From the NCBI GenBank assembly GCA_963811585.1, contig CAWERR010000003.1, forward strand, positions 1 to 64,000: a DNA stretch of 64,000 nucleotides. The letters run 5' to 3'. Both the position numbers and the translations under genes were made by a program. Under the pieces are notes generated by a model that saw only the letters and a list, made by a program, of their open reading frames with translations, searched no databases and had not been told where the DNA came from. Source of the DNA: JACDHG01 sp963811585. GTDB lineage: Bacteria > Actinomycetota > Actinomycetes > Propionibacteriales > Nocardioidaceae. Positions 24,377 to 34,000 of this stretch are shown here, piece after piece. Numbering within the stretch: position 1 is the first letter of the stretch; each line of letters starts with the position of its first letter.

Positions 24377-25795
24377 TCAGTACCTGCGCCAAGGCCCGGT
24401 AATCGCGAACACGTTGCCAGGGTTGTAGATATTGACGAACAGCGTCTTCTTGTTTTGGGAGAAGGTGGGCCCGGCGAACTCTGAGTTGTTGAGTTCGTTC
24501 AAGCCGAAGAAGAACGTCTCACCTGTGTCTGTCGAGCCGACGATGTGCTGCCGGCCGGCGCCGTCCTCAGCGAGGATGACCCCCCCGTACGGCGAAATCG
24601 TGATGTTGTCCGGGCCGTCCACGTCCACCGCCTGGTTCGGAGTCATCGCGAACCAGAGCTTCAGGGTCAGGGTTTGGGTCAGCGGATCGAAGAACCAAAC
24701 CTGCCCGTCGTGCTGAGCCGCACTGCCATCTGTGCTACGGGCGAAGGAGGCCACGACGTACGCCCCTCCGTCGCCCCACCAGCAGCCCTCGAGTTTGCGA
24801 CTTCGGGTCCCGGTGGTGACCTGCACCCGCAACGGCGTGACGAGCTCGTCGCGTTCGGGCACGGCCTCCCAAAAGACGTCGTACGTCGTGCCCGGCTCCG
24901 TGGCCACGCTCAGGTCCGGCACGAACACGCCGTTGGCGGAGGCTCGCATCGCTTCAAGGGTCCCGGCGCCGTCGGGGAGGGCGCGTAGCGAGCCCTTCTC
25001 GAGGGGAAGCGCCGAGTCCGGAGGCGTCCAGCGGTAGAAGAGGCCGTTGGGGGCTGTGGCGTCCTCGGTCTCGTAGATGACATAAGTGTCAGGGTCGACG
25101 GCAACTGCCTCATGCTGGAACCGGCCGAGGAATTGCAATGGTTTCGGATTCAGGTTCGCGTCCTGCTTGTGCGGATCGACCTCGAAGACGTAGCCATGGC
25201 GCTGCTGCAGTCCGTTGGTCGGGCTTGGGATGTCGTCAGCCTCTTCGCAGGTCAACCAGGTGTGCCACGGTGTCTTTCCACCGGCGCAGTTGACGAAGGT
25301 GCCGGCCAGGCTGACGTACTCGCGGACTCGATTGTGATCCTTGTCGACCTCGATGTTCGTCGTGCCACCGAACGCCGCTCCGGCGTCGTAGGTCAGCCCA
25401 TCCAGGTGCGGCACGGCGATCACGTTGGCTGAAGCGCCGTTCTCGTGATTGACCACCAGGACGCTACCGTTCCCGCCGTGCCGGACGAAGCACGCCGTAC
25501 CGTCGGCTCGGCCCGGTGTCACTTCACCGCTCTCCAGGGTGGTGATCCCTGCGCGCGCGACCAGTTTGTAGGAGAAGCCCGCGGGTAAGGCCAGGAGACC
25601 CCCAGGGTCAGGTACAAGCGGCCCATACCCCAACTCGCCGCCGGGACCTGGCGCCAAGGTCGCGCCCCTAGCGGGAGATGCAGCGAAAACCGACGCCACA
25701 CTCCCCGACAGGGCGATCCCCAGGCTTGAGGCAGAGCCTGCCAACAACGTGCGACGAGTTAGATGCGACTGCTCGGAACTGGTTTCGTGGGTCAT
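24377..25795 (-). CDS. Tat-exported PhoX-like phosphatase (DUF839), second copy
   Basis: The 472-residue protein starts at ATG 25795, after AGAGGA, with a twin-arginine signal (LTRRTLLAGSASSLGIAL). Blocks match the DUF839/PhoX family: LVVNHENGASANV, CAGGKTPWHTWLTCEE, HGYVFEVDP, GRFQHEAVAVDPDTYVIYETED, and DNITISPYGGVILAEDG. It is a paralogue of 13890-15410 with the same layout but clearly diverged. The frame stays open upstream to 26197, but that part belongs to another, decayed sequence. Substrate is likely a phosphate ester outside the membrane. It is isolated within the relic region. Confidence 0.82.
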   Translation of the reverse strand: MTHETSSEQSHLTRRTLLAGSASSLGIALSGSVASVFAASPARGATLAPGPGGELGYGPLVPDPGGLLALPAGFSYKLVARAGITTLESGEVTPGRADGTACFVRHGGNGSVLVVNHENGASANVIAVPHLDGLTYDAGAAFGGTTNIEVDKDHNRVREYVSLAGTFVNCAGGKTPWHTWLTCEEADDIPSPTNGLQQRHGYVFEVDPHKQDANLNPKPLQFLGRFQHEAVAVDPDTYVIYETEDATAPNGLFYRWTPPDSALPLEKGSLRALPDGAGTLEAMRASANGVFVPDLSVATEPGTTYDVFWEAVPERDELVTPLRVQVTTGTRSRKLEGCWWGDGGAYVVASFARSTDGSAAQHDGQVWFFDPLTQTLTLKLWFAMTPNQAVDVDGPDNITISPYGGVILAEDGAGRQHIVGSTDTGETFFFGLNELNNSEFAGPTFSQNKKTLFVNIYNPGNVFAITGPWRRY

Positions 25796-25983
25796 AGCGA
25801 AATCCTCTGCGGATGGGTCCGCCGCTAAGCTGGGCCAAACAAGGCGCAAGCATCTCCGCCGGTGATCGCCTGGCACAGCGCGATCAAGGCACGATTCAGA
25901 CTCTAGACCCGTCCCGCTGCACATCTCTACCCCGGAATCGTGCGTACTCTGTACGGGCGGTTGTCGTTGGTACGAACCCGTGG

Positions 25984-26330
25984 TCAAGACGAAAAGCTCA
26001 CCCAAGCCTCGGTCGCGTCGGCATTGAACGCGGCTGGCCGGTCCGACCCTGATCGAGATCACGCTGTCGGCGGAGATCGCGACGGAATCGGTGGACGTGC
26101 ACGTTGAGTTCAGACCCTCAACGGTGCACGCCAGCGCGGTCTCCAATCCGTTGACCATAAGGATGAACAGTCGTGCCGAGTTGTTGTTGACCTGCACGGT
26201 CAGGTTGACCGCCAGACCGCACGCCGTCGTTCCCGCGTTCGCAGTGTCCCGGACGGCGAACCTCCAAGGAGACGGCGCTCGCCCAGCGGCATGCGAGGAA
26301 CGCAGGGTCCCGATACACCAGTCCGGTCAT
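25984..26330 (-). pseudogene. Remnant of a secreted beta-sandwich protein
   Basis: One frame reads FAVRDTANAGTTACGLAVNLTVQVNNN, VNGLETALACTVEGLNSTCTST and SVAISADSVISIRV, a pattern common in C-terminal domains of actinobacterial secreted proteins. About 26020 the sequence shifts frame to FNADATEAWVSFSS and a TGA at 25984-25986. No start codon or signal peptide remains: a stop precedes the frame at about 26332. It is therefore an N-terminally truncated, frameshifted relic. Confidence 0.45.
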
Positions 26331-26581
26331 GCTCCCGGCAAAGGGGCCTCATCCGGGGGCAGTTGATGCACTGTTTGTAAGGGCCACCGTCGTCGTTAGA
26401 TGCTGCCAGCGATGGATCTTCAAGAAGCACCGAAGTCGAGTGACCATGGCCCTCCCATCATGTCGAGTGCCTCAGGAGTGCGGCTCGCCTGGTTCCTGCA
26501 CAAGGGGTCGGATCACCGAGCTCACGCTGCGGATGTCTCTACCTCGAACCAGGCCAACTTCCGCATCCCAGCATGGACTGT

Positions 26582-26968
26582 TCAAACCAGCCATCCGCCC
26601 TCGACCACCAATGCGGCAAGCACGGCCGCCACGAAGGAGACCGCGACCGCCGTCGTGACAGCCAGCGGCAGGCTTCCCCGACGTGGTGCGGTGACTATGA
26701 CGGCGCCCACCACCACAACGACGTAGACCGCGCTCAGGGCGTATGTCGCCGACAACAGGTTCACCGCCCACGTCGGCAGCCCATGTGCAGCGTCGAGGAT
26801 CGACTGCTGCAGCGGCCCAGGGTTGTCCGCGCTGCCTGCGCTGGCGACGACCAACAGGACACCCACGACGACCATCGCCACGTCGACGGGCCGGCGCGAT
26901 CGTGGGCCGCTGCCGTCGACGAAGAACCAGCGCGAGGGTCGAAGACGTGGGGTCCCGGCCGCCGTCAC
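26582..26968 (-). pseudogene. N-terminal fragment of a multi-span membrane protein (LPG-synthase/flippase-like)
   Basis: GTG 26968 opens 128 residues with three likely membrane helices (VDVAMVVVGVLLVVAS; LLSATYALSAVYVVVVVGAVIV; LAVTTAVAVSFVAAVLAALV). The start RWFFVDGSGPRSRRPVD followed by short helices resembles the N-terminal module of large actinobacterial proteins with a lysylphosphatidylglycerol-synthase-like TM region. Those proteins are several hundred residues longer; here the frame ends abruptly and nothing similar follows. It is read as a gene cut off at the edge of the relic zone. A genuine small membrane protein is the alternative. Confidence 0.45.
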
Positions 26969-27027
26969 ACGATCACTCTAGAGACTCGTCTCTGGAACGC
27001 AGGGTCGAGGCGGTAGCGTCCACCAGC

Positions 27028-28005
27028 ATGGGAGCCACCGGCGAGGCGACGGCCTACTGGACGGTGGCTCCGGGTTCCGGCGAGCTGCGGACCGAGACCC
27101 TGCCTCGCCGCGCTGACGACCAGGTGTTGGTCCGTGCGCTGCACTCCGGCGTCAGCCGCGGAACCGAGATGCTCTGGCACACCGGACGAGTACCCGCATC
27201 GATCAGAGAACGGATGCGGGCACCGTTCCAGGAGGGCGACCTGCCCGGTCCGGTGAAGTTCGGTTACCTCTCCGTGGGGGTTGTCGAGGAGGGACCGCGC
27301 GGCCTGCTTGGCACGACGGTGTTCTGCCTCTATCCACATCAGGATCGATACGTCGTGCCGCGCGCCGCGGTCATCGAGCTGCCGGACGGCATCCCGGCGC
27401 GTCGTGCCGTGCTGACCGGTGCAGTCGAGACTGCGGTCAACGCGTTGTGGGACGCCGGGCCGCGGATCGGTGACCGGGTGGCTGTCGTCGGCGCCGGCAT
27501 GATCGGCGGCGCGGTGGCTGGTCTGCTGCAGCGGTTCCCGCTCGATCGGCTGCAGCTCGTCGACGTCGACCCGGCCCGGCGCGAGGTGGCAAACCGACTC
27601 GGCGTGCCCCTGGTGGATCCCGCCGACGCGGAGGGCGAGTGCGACTTGGTCGTGCACGCCTCCGGAACCTCGGCCGGGCTCGGTCGAAGCCTCGAGCTGC
27701 TCGGAGACGAGGGCGAGGTAATCGAGCTGTCCTGGTACGGCACGGGCGAGGTGTCGATCCCGCTAGGCGCGGCGTTCCACCCACGACGGCTGGCGGTCCG
27801 GGCGAGCCAGGTGGGCGAAGTTTCGGCAGCCCGACGAGCGCGGCGCACCCACACGGACCGGCTGCGACTCGCGCTCGACCTCCTGCGCGACGACCGGTTC
27901 GACGCGCTTATCTCCGGGTCGAGCCCGTTTGCCGAGCTGCCGGAGACGATGCGTCAGCTGGCCGCAGGAGAGCTGCCGGGGCTCTGCCACGTGGTCGACT
28001 ACTGA
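27028..28005 (+). CDS. Zinc-type alcohol dehydrogenase-like oxidoreductase
   Basis: The 325-residue MDR-superfamily protein has an N-terminal GroES-like domain (VLVRALHSGVSRGTEM, FGYLSVGVVE) and a Rossmann domain (DRVAVVGAGMIGGAVAGLL, VDVDPARREVANRLG). The catalytic zinc ligands Cys and His of classical ADHs are not evident, as in the subgroup that occurs beside pterin synthase and glycosyltransferase genes in actinomycetes. Those partners are missing here. ATG 27028 was chosen; the open frame extends upstream without similarity. An integrase fragment lies just behind its stop. Confidence 0.8.
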   Translation: MGATGEATAYWTVAPGSGELRTETLPRRADDQVLVRALHSGVSRGTEMLWHTGRVPASIRERMRAPFQEGDLPGPVKFGYLSVGVVEEGPRGLLGTTVFCLYPHQDRYVVPRAAVIELPDGIPARRAVLTGAVETAVNALWDAGPRIGDRVAVVGAGMIGGAVAGLLQRFPLDRLQLVDVDPARREVANRLGVPLVDPADAEGECDLVVHASGTSAGLGRSLELLGDEGEVIELSWYGTGEVSIPLGAAFHPRRLAVRASQVGEVSAARRARRTHTDRLRLALDLLRDDRFDALISGSSPFAELPETMRQLAAGELPGLCHVVDY

Positions 28006-28009
28006 CTCG

Positions 28010-28105
28010 GTTGGGCCCGCCCATCGCCGCCCGCGCGACGCCGTTCGGCACGTGCCCGTAGATCTCAGCCGTCTTGCTGACCTAGGAGCACAACTCCCGC
28101 AGGTG
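28010..28105 (-). pseudogene. Second integrase C-terminal fragment
   Basis: The minus frame reads VSKTAEIYGHVPNGVARAAMGG, matching the other remnant's STTAEVYAHLSDEVARAAMDG, including the Tyr nucleophile region. An in-frame TAG directly precedes it, and no other integrase parts are found nearby. It marks a second insertion event or a duplicated element end about 4.2 kb from the first. Confidence 0.55.
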
Positions 28106-28207
28106 CGCGGGGCGAACGCCGTGGGTGCATGACCGTGTAGAGAGCGGTATCGTGCCATCGGAGCGACGCAGAGCAGCCGTACCGGTGCGTGCTGGGAGGC
28201 GTGGACC

Positions 28208-29839
28208 ATGACCGACGCCCTCGACGATGCACGAGAGGCGTTCGAGGCGGGGATCTGGGGCGGGGCGTTCACCCGATTCTCAGCCGCTGACACCGAGCAG
28301 CCGCTCGTGGCCGAGGACCTGGAACGCTTGGCGGTCGCTGCGCAGCTGGTCGGAGCGGACGAGCTGTCCACCGCGACGTGGGAGCGCGCCCACCTTCAAC
28401 TCCTCGAAGCTGGAGAGGTCGAGCGGGCGGTGAAGTGCGCGTTCTGGCTGGCCTCTGGCCTCCTGAGCCGCGGCCAGACGGCGCGGGGCGGTGGTTGGGT
28501 CGGCCGCGCTCAGCGGCTGATTCACGATCACGGGCTCGACGGCGTTGAACGGGGCTTCCTCCTCATCCCGTTGGGGCTGCGGGCCCTCGAAGAGGGCGAT
28601 CCCGCACAGGCTCACGACACGTTCCGAGACGCGATCGCAGTCGGTCAGCGGTTCGGTGAAGCCGACCTCGTAACGCTCGGTCGGCTGGGGCAGGGTCGCT
28701 CGCTCATTGTGATGGGGCGAGACGCTGAGGGTCTGGCGTTGCTCGACGAGGCGATGGTTGCTGTGACGACGAAAGAGGTCACCCCGATCGTGGCCGGCCG
28801 CGTCTACTGCGCGGTGATTCTCGTCTGTCAGCAGGCGTTCGACCTGAACCGCGCGCACGAGTGGACCGCGGCGTTGAGCGAGTGGTGCGACGCCCAGCCC
28901 GACTTGGTGCTTTTTCGGGGCCAATGCCTCGTCCACCGCTCGGAGCTCATGCAATGGCACGGAGAGTGGCCCAGGGCGCTCGACGAAGCGAAGCGGGCGC
29001 GTGACCGTTTGTCCGATCCCCCGGGTCAGCCTGCAGTCGGGATGGCCTTCTACCAGCTCGGCGAGCTCTACCGGCTGCGCGGCGAGGTCGCCGATGCCGA
29101 GGCCGCGTACCGCGAGGCGAGCCATCACGGCCGGGCCCCGCAGCCCGGCCTGGCCTACTTGCGAATGATGCAAGGAGACGTCGATGGAGCTGTGGCCGCC
29201 ATCCGCCGCATCATGAGCGAGCGCTGCGATCGCGTGACCCGGGCGAAGGTGCTGGGTGCCGGCGTCGAGATCATGCTGGCCGCCGGAGACACCGGAGCTG
29301 CCGCCCAAGCGGCCACCGAGCTGGAGGTTACCGCGGCAGCAGTCGATGCCCCCGTGCTGCACGCGATGGCCCTGCAGGCCGCCGCGGCCCTCTCATTGCA
29401 CCGTGGGGATCCAAGAGCCGCACTCGACGCGGCACAGCAGGCGACGTCTGCGTGGGCCGACCTCGAAGCCCCCTACGAGCACGCCCGATCGAGGCTGCTC
29501 GGGGCACTGGCCTGCCGCGATCTCGGCGATCTAGATACCGCCCACCTCGAGGCCGACGCCGCCCGGCAGACCTTCGAGCAGTTGGGTGCAGTGCCCGACA
29601 TAGACCGGTTGGAAGCGCTGTTCCCAGCGGTGGCACCACCACCGTCTGGGAACCTGACCCAACGCCAGATCGAGGTGCTCGTCCTGGTCGCGGCTGGCAG
29701 AGCCAACCGCGAGATCGCCTCAGAGCTGAGCGTCAGCGAGCACACCGTTCGTCGACACCTCCAGGACATTTTCCACAAGATCGGTGTCACGTCGCGCGCT
29801 GCCGCAACCGCCTTCGCCTACGAGCACGGACTCGTCTGA
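28208..29839 (+). CDS. LuxR-family regulator with helical-repeat sensor region
   Basis: The 543-residue protein has a long N-terminal part of TPR-like helix pairs (for example AVGMAFYQLGELYRLRGEVADAEAAYREA) and a C-terminal LuxR/NarL helix-turn-helix: NLTQRQIEVLVLVAAGRANREIASELSVSEHTVRRHLQDI. It lacks the N-terminal P-loop ATPase of the large LuxR (LAL/MalT) proteins, so it is a shortened relative. GGGAGG precedes the ATG. The two small genes that follow on the same strand (29988, 30301) are candidates for its targets. Confidence 0.88.
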   Translation: MTDALDDAREAFEAGIWGGAFTRFSAADTEQPLVAEDLERLAVAAQLVGADELSTATWERAHLQLLEAGEVERAVKCAFWLASGLLSRGQTARGGGWVGRAQRLIHDHGLDGVERGFLLIPLGLRALEEGDPAQAHDTFRDAIAVGQRFGEADLVTLGRLGQGRSLIVMGRDAEGLALLDEAMVAVTTKEVTPIVAGRVYCAVILVCQQAFDLNRAHEWTAALSEWCDAQPDLVLFRGQCLVHRSELMQWHGEWPRALDEAKRARDRLSDPPGQPAVGMAFYQLGELYRLRGEVADAEAAYREASHHGRAPQPGLAYLRMMQGDVDGAVAAIRRIMSERCDRVTRAKVLGAGVEIMLAAGDTGAAAQAATELEVTAAAVDAPVLHAMALQAAAALSLHRGDPRAALDAAQQATSAWADLEAPYEHARSRLLGALACRDLGDLDTAHLEADAARQTFEQLGAVPDIDRLEALFPAVAPPPSGNLTQRQIEVLVLVAAGRANREIASELSVSEHTVRRHLQDIFHKIGVTSRAAATAFAYEHGLV

Positions 29840-29987
29840 TCGGGCCTGGCAGGGCCAGGACCCTGGTACGTACATACCAAGAGGCCAACTCCAGCCGGTT
29901 GGCACGTACGGGCGATGACTCGCCGTCCGGGTCGGCAATACGCTCCTTCAGAGACGTCAATCAGTCCCGAACGACAGGAGCAAGACC

Positions 29988-30314
29988 ATGCCCTTGGCCA
30001 TGCTGATCGACAACCCTGATGGATCGCTGGATCTCTACGAGGGGCTCCGCGCTGAGCTTCAGCTCGACGCGCCTGCGGGCGGCGCCCTTCATGTCGCAGG
30101 GCCGGGCCCGACAGGCGGCTGGCGTGTTATCGAGGTCTGGAAGTCCGTCGAGGAGGCGAGCCGATTCCTCGAGGAAAAATTTTTGCCCGCCCTCGATGCG
30201 CTCGGCTTCACCGGTCGGCCTCCGCAGCCCCAGTTCTGGCCTGTCCACGTCTGTCTGACGGGAGTCGCGCACGACGATCCGTCGCTCGGGGGTGTCCGTG
30301 ATGGGCAACGGTGA
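29988..30314 (+). CDS. Small dimeric alpha/beta-barrel-like protein
   Basis: The 108-residue protein has the size and pattern of ferredoxin-like alpha-beta barrel (ABM-type) proteins: an early beta strand, GGWRVIEVWKSVEEASRFLEEK as strand-helix, and a Phe/Pro-rich end. AGGAG precedes the ATG. It overlaps the start of the following membrane protein gene by 14 bp, so both are expressed together. Function unknown; such proteins are often monooxygenases or unknown small binders. Confidence 0.7.
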   Translation: MPLAMLIDNPDGSLDLYEGLRAELQLDAPAGGALHVAGPGPTGGWRVIEVWKSVEEASRFLEEKFLPALDALGFTGRPPQPQFWPVHVCLTGVAHDDPSLGGVRDGQR

Positions 30315-30981
30315 CCCCGCCCGGAACCGCGGAAGAATCGCGATCCTGACGGTGGCGCCCGCGGTCTTGTGCGTGGCGCTGGTGGCGCATCCGTTCATCT
30401 CGGGACGACTGCCCAACGAGGCAGAGATCGCAGAGGGGGTCGTTGCCGGCACAACTATGTGGGGGGTGGTCCACCTCGCGGCCAGTGTGGCGTCAGCCTT
30501 GGTCATCATCGCCTTCCTCGCCGTGCGGAGCCACCTCCAAGAGGCGGGAGAGAACCGGTACAGCGCGCTCGGAGTGCCGTTCGTCGTCGTGGGCAGCACC
30601 CTGTACGCAGTCCTGCCCGGCATGGAGTTCGCGCCGCTGGCCGCCGCCGAGACCGGCGCCACGACGGCGGAGATCGCGGCGGCGCAGAGCGCGATCACGA
30701 ACTGGTTCATTCTCGTACTGGTGGTCGGGGGGCTCACATTCGCGGCCGGGGTGTTCCTGTTCGCGACCGCCATCTCGAAAGCCCGGGTGGCCAGCGCCGG
30801 GCTCACTCGGGTTGTGGTGGTTGCGCTGGTCGTCATGGCCGTCGCGCGGTTCGTCCCACTCTCCATCGCCCAGTTCTACGTGCACAGCGCGGCTGCCCTG
30901 GTCGCGCTGTGGCTCCTGGCCTACCTCATGTGGGCCCGGCCCGTGTCGGCACAACCCGGAGCCGCCATCCTTGCGGCCTGA
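30301..30981 (+). CDS. Hypothetical integral membrane protein
   Basis: The protein has about 226 residues and five to six likely membrane helices (IAILTVAPAVLCVALVA; VVHLAASVASALVIIAFLAV; VPFVVVGSTLYAVL; FILVLVVGGLTFAAGVFLFA; VVVVALVVMAVARFV; AAALVALWLLAYLMW). I use ATG 30301; GTG codons at 30292 and 30298 are also possible. Coupled to the small ABM-like gene. No family is recognised. Confidence 0.7.
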   Translation: MGNGDPARNRGRIAILTVAPAVLCVALVAHPFISGRLPNEAEIAEGVVAGTTMWGVVHLAASVASALVIIAFLAVRSHLQEAGENRYSALGVPFVVVGSTLYAVLPGMEFAPLAAAETGATTAEIAAAQSAITNWFILVLVVGGLTFAAGVFLFATAISKARVASAGLTRVVVVALVVMAVARFVPLSIAQFYVHSAAALVALWLLAYLMWARPVSAQPGAAILAA

Positions 30982-31008
30982 CCGCCGAGGCACTGTCCCA
31001 GGGTCGGC

Positions 31009-34000
31009 CTAGTTGGCGCGCCGCGCCGCGAACCCGGGCGTGACCGTGTCCCTGCCCGGGCCGCCGACGAGCTTGTCGACGTCCTCGGTGCCGACCAGGG
31101 TGTCGTCGCCCCCCTGACCGTAGAGCGAGTCGCGACCCTGGCCGCCGGTGAGCCGGTCGTTGCCTGGCCCGCCGCACAGCAGGTCCAGTCCCTCGTTGCC
31201 GCTGAGCAGGTCGTTGGCGCCACGACCGAACATGATGTCGGTCAGCGCGCCGCCGACGAGCTCGTCGACGCGGAGGGTGCCCACCACGACGCGGACGACG
31301 TACGACGACGCACCACTCGCGTTGGTTGCGGTGACGGTCACCTGGGCGACGCCTGACCGGCCCGCGACCGGTTGGACACTTAGCGCGAGCGCGGAGCCGG
31401 TGCGCGTCAGCGTGATGCGGGCGAGCGGGAGCAGCACGGTGTTGCTCGAGCTCACGGTGACGGTCGAGCCGTCGTCGGGCGCCAGCCGGAGGGCGATGTT
31501 GGCCACCGCGCCGGAGCAGGTCTGGTCGAAGACCGGGGTGATGACCGGTGCGTCCGTGGCCGCCCATGCGACGCTGGGCGAGGTCGCCGCGGCCGAGGTG
31601 TTGCCGGACCCGTCGGCGACTGCGCCGGCGGCCGCCGTGACCGTCACGCTGCCGGTGGCCGCCATACCGGTGACAGCGACACTGAACGTGTCAATGTCGA
31701 CGCGAGTGACGGTCGCCGTGGTGGCACCGCTCGTACCTCCCATCGTCACCTCACCTGAGGTGAGGTCGGAGACCGGCTCGCTCGACTCGACGACGAAGGA
31801 CACCTGGTTGCCGACCACCGGGTCGGGCTGGCCGGGCCCCCGGGTGATGGTCAGCACCGGCGCGCTGGCGTCGTGGACCCGGGTCAGCGTCGCCGAAGCC
31901 GCGTTGCCATTGCCGGCGGTGTCGGTGACCGCGTCGGCCGGGAGGGCGACCGTGACCTGTCCGTCAGCGGCCGGGGTGATCGTCACCGTGTAGGGGCCTG
32001 TGCCCGTGAGCCCAGATGCCGTGCCGTTGGTAACGGTGAGGTCGGACGCCGTCAGGCCGGTCACGGGCTTGGAGAAGGTGAGCGTCACGGCAAACGGCGC
32101 GTTCACCGGTCCGGCTGGCGCCGCGAGGGTGACGGTCGGGCCGGAGAGATCGGCGGTGCGCGTGAGTGAGTCACCAGTGCTCGTGTTGCCCGCTGCATCG
32201 ACAGCGGCGCCGTCGGCGACCGACACGACAACGGGACCGTCGCCGCTAGGCGTGACGGTGACCGCATAGGCCGACCCGCTGCCGGTCAATGCAGAGGCAG
32301 AGCCCCCGGTCACCGCGACATCGGCAAGCGTCACCCCAGTCACGGCCTCCGAGAAGCCCAAGCTCACCGAGAAGGCACCATTGACCGGACCCGCCGGGGC
32401 GCCGAGGGTCAGTGTCGGCCGGGAGCCGTCGTACTGGCGCTCCAACGTGTTGGAGACCTGGTTGCCGTTGCCCGCCGGGTCAGCGGCGCGCCCCGCCGGC
32501 AGCAATATCGAGACAGGTCCATCGCCAGCCGGCGTGACGAGCACGTTGTACGTGCGGCCGCCGCCGGCGAGGCCGTTCACAGTCGCGTTGGTGACATCAA
32601 AGTCGCCGAGCGCCATACCGTTGACCGGCTCAGAGAAGGTCACCGTCACGTGGAACGGTGCGTTCCGTGGGCCGGCGGGCGCGGTTAGTTCGACCGTCGG
32701 GGTGACGCTGTCATGGCTCCGGAGCAGCGGAGCGGCCGCAGTGCTGCCGTTGCCGACACTGTCGACCGCGGCGTCCTGCGGCAGGTCCACCTGCACGGGA
32801 CCTTGCACGGTCGGGGTGACGAGCACGGAGTACGACGATCCCGAGCCCTGCAGGTCGGAGATGGTGGCGCCCGTGGCGGTGAAGTCACCCGCCGTCAGGC
32901 CAGTCACCACCTCGGTGAACTCGACGCTGCTGCGGAACGGGGCGTTGAACGGGCCAGCCGGGGCCGACAGCGTCACGCCGGGCCGGGTGGCGTCGGAGGT
33001 GCGGACCAGTTGGGTGGCCGCGGCGCTGCCGTTGCCGGCCTGGTCGATGCCCGCACCCAGCGGTACGTCGACCGTGACCGGCCCGTCGCCGGCGGGCGTG
33101 ATGGTGACTGTGTAGAGGTCGCCGCCGCCGCCGAGGTCTGACGCGACGCCGTTGCCGACGACCACGTCGTCGAGGGTGATGCCGGAGACCGGCTCAGAAA
33201 AGGCGATGCTCACTTCGAACGGGCCGGTCACCGAGCCCGGCGGCGCGTCGAGCGTCGCGGTAGGCCGGGTGGTGTCGACCGTGGCCGGGGTGCTCGTGAG
33301 AGGCAGGTTGTCCGTCGAGGGCGGCTTGTCGGCGGCGTCGACCGCGGTGACCGTGGACAACACCCTGGAGTGCCACAGAACCGTCACCCGAGAGCCCGCT
33401 GATGGTGAAACGTCGCGTGGTCGCGGTGAGTGCGCTCGACGACACCGAAGACAGGCTCGCGCTGCCGGTGGTGATGACCGCGACGTCGCCGGCGCCACCG
33501 AAGCCGGTCACCGGCTCACTGAACGTGACGTCGAAGGCGACGGTGCTGTTCACCGGCCCGCTGCCGACCCTTGTCACGGCGGTGACCCAGGGCTTGTTGT
33601 CGCTCGAGAACGACGCCGTCGTGCCGTCGTTGGCGGGTACCGGGTCGACGTTGCCAACGGCCGAGATGGACGACGTCCGGCTGGCGGTGGTGCCCGACGG
33701 GCGGTCCGTGACGAGCCTGCCATTGACCGTGATGAAGCCGGCTTCGCCCGGGTCGAGCCCGGTGATGGTCCAGGTGAGCGGCGAGGTGCCTACCTGCGTG
33801 ACGGTGACGCCGGGCGGCGTCGCATAGCTGATGCTGTCGTCGACGACGTCGTCGCCCGCGTCGTCGCTCAACGTCAGAGTCGCGGCCTCGACCGGGTCGC
33901 CCGACTCGTTGGCGTAGTAGACGCCCCACGTGATCGTGTCGCCGATCTCGACCCCCGTCTGTGGGGCCGAAGGCGCGGTCGGGCTCACCGTGACCTGCGA

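Noticed and set aside
25796..26197. N-terminal extension of the second PhoX-like protein up to 26197
   Set aside because: The Tat signal and ribosome site place the start at 25795; the extension belongs to a separate decayed beta-sandwich gene.
31300..33350. Regular DNA repeats that could be mistaken for a CRISPR or satellite array
   Set aside because: Repeat length is about 280 bp and in coding register; they encode Ig-like domains. No short identical repeats with unique spacers were seen.
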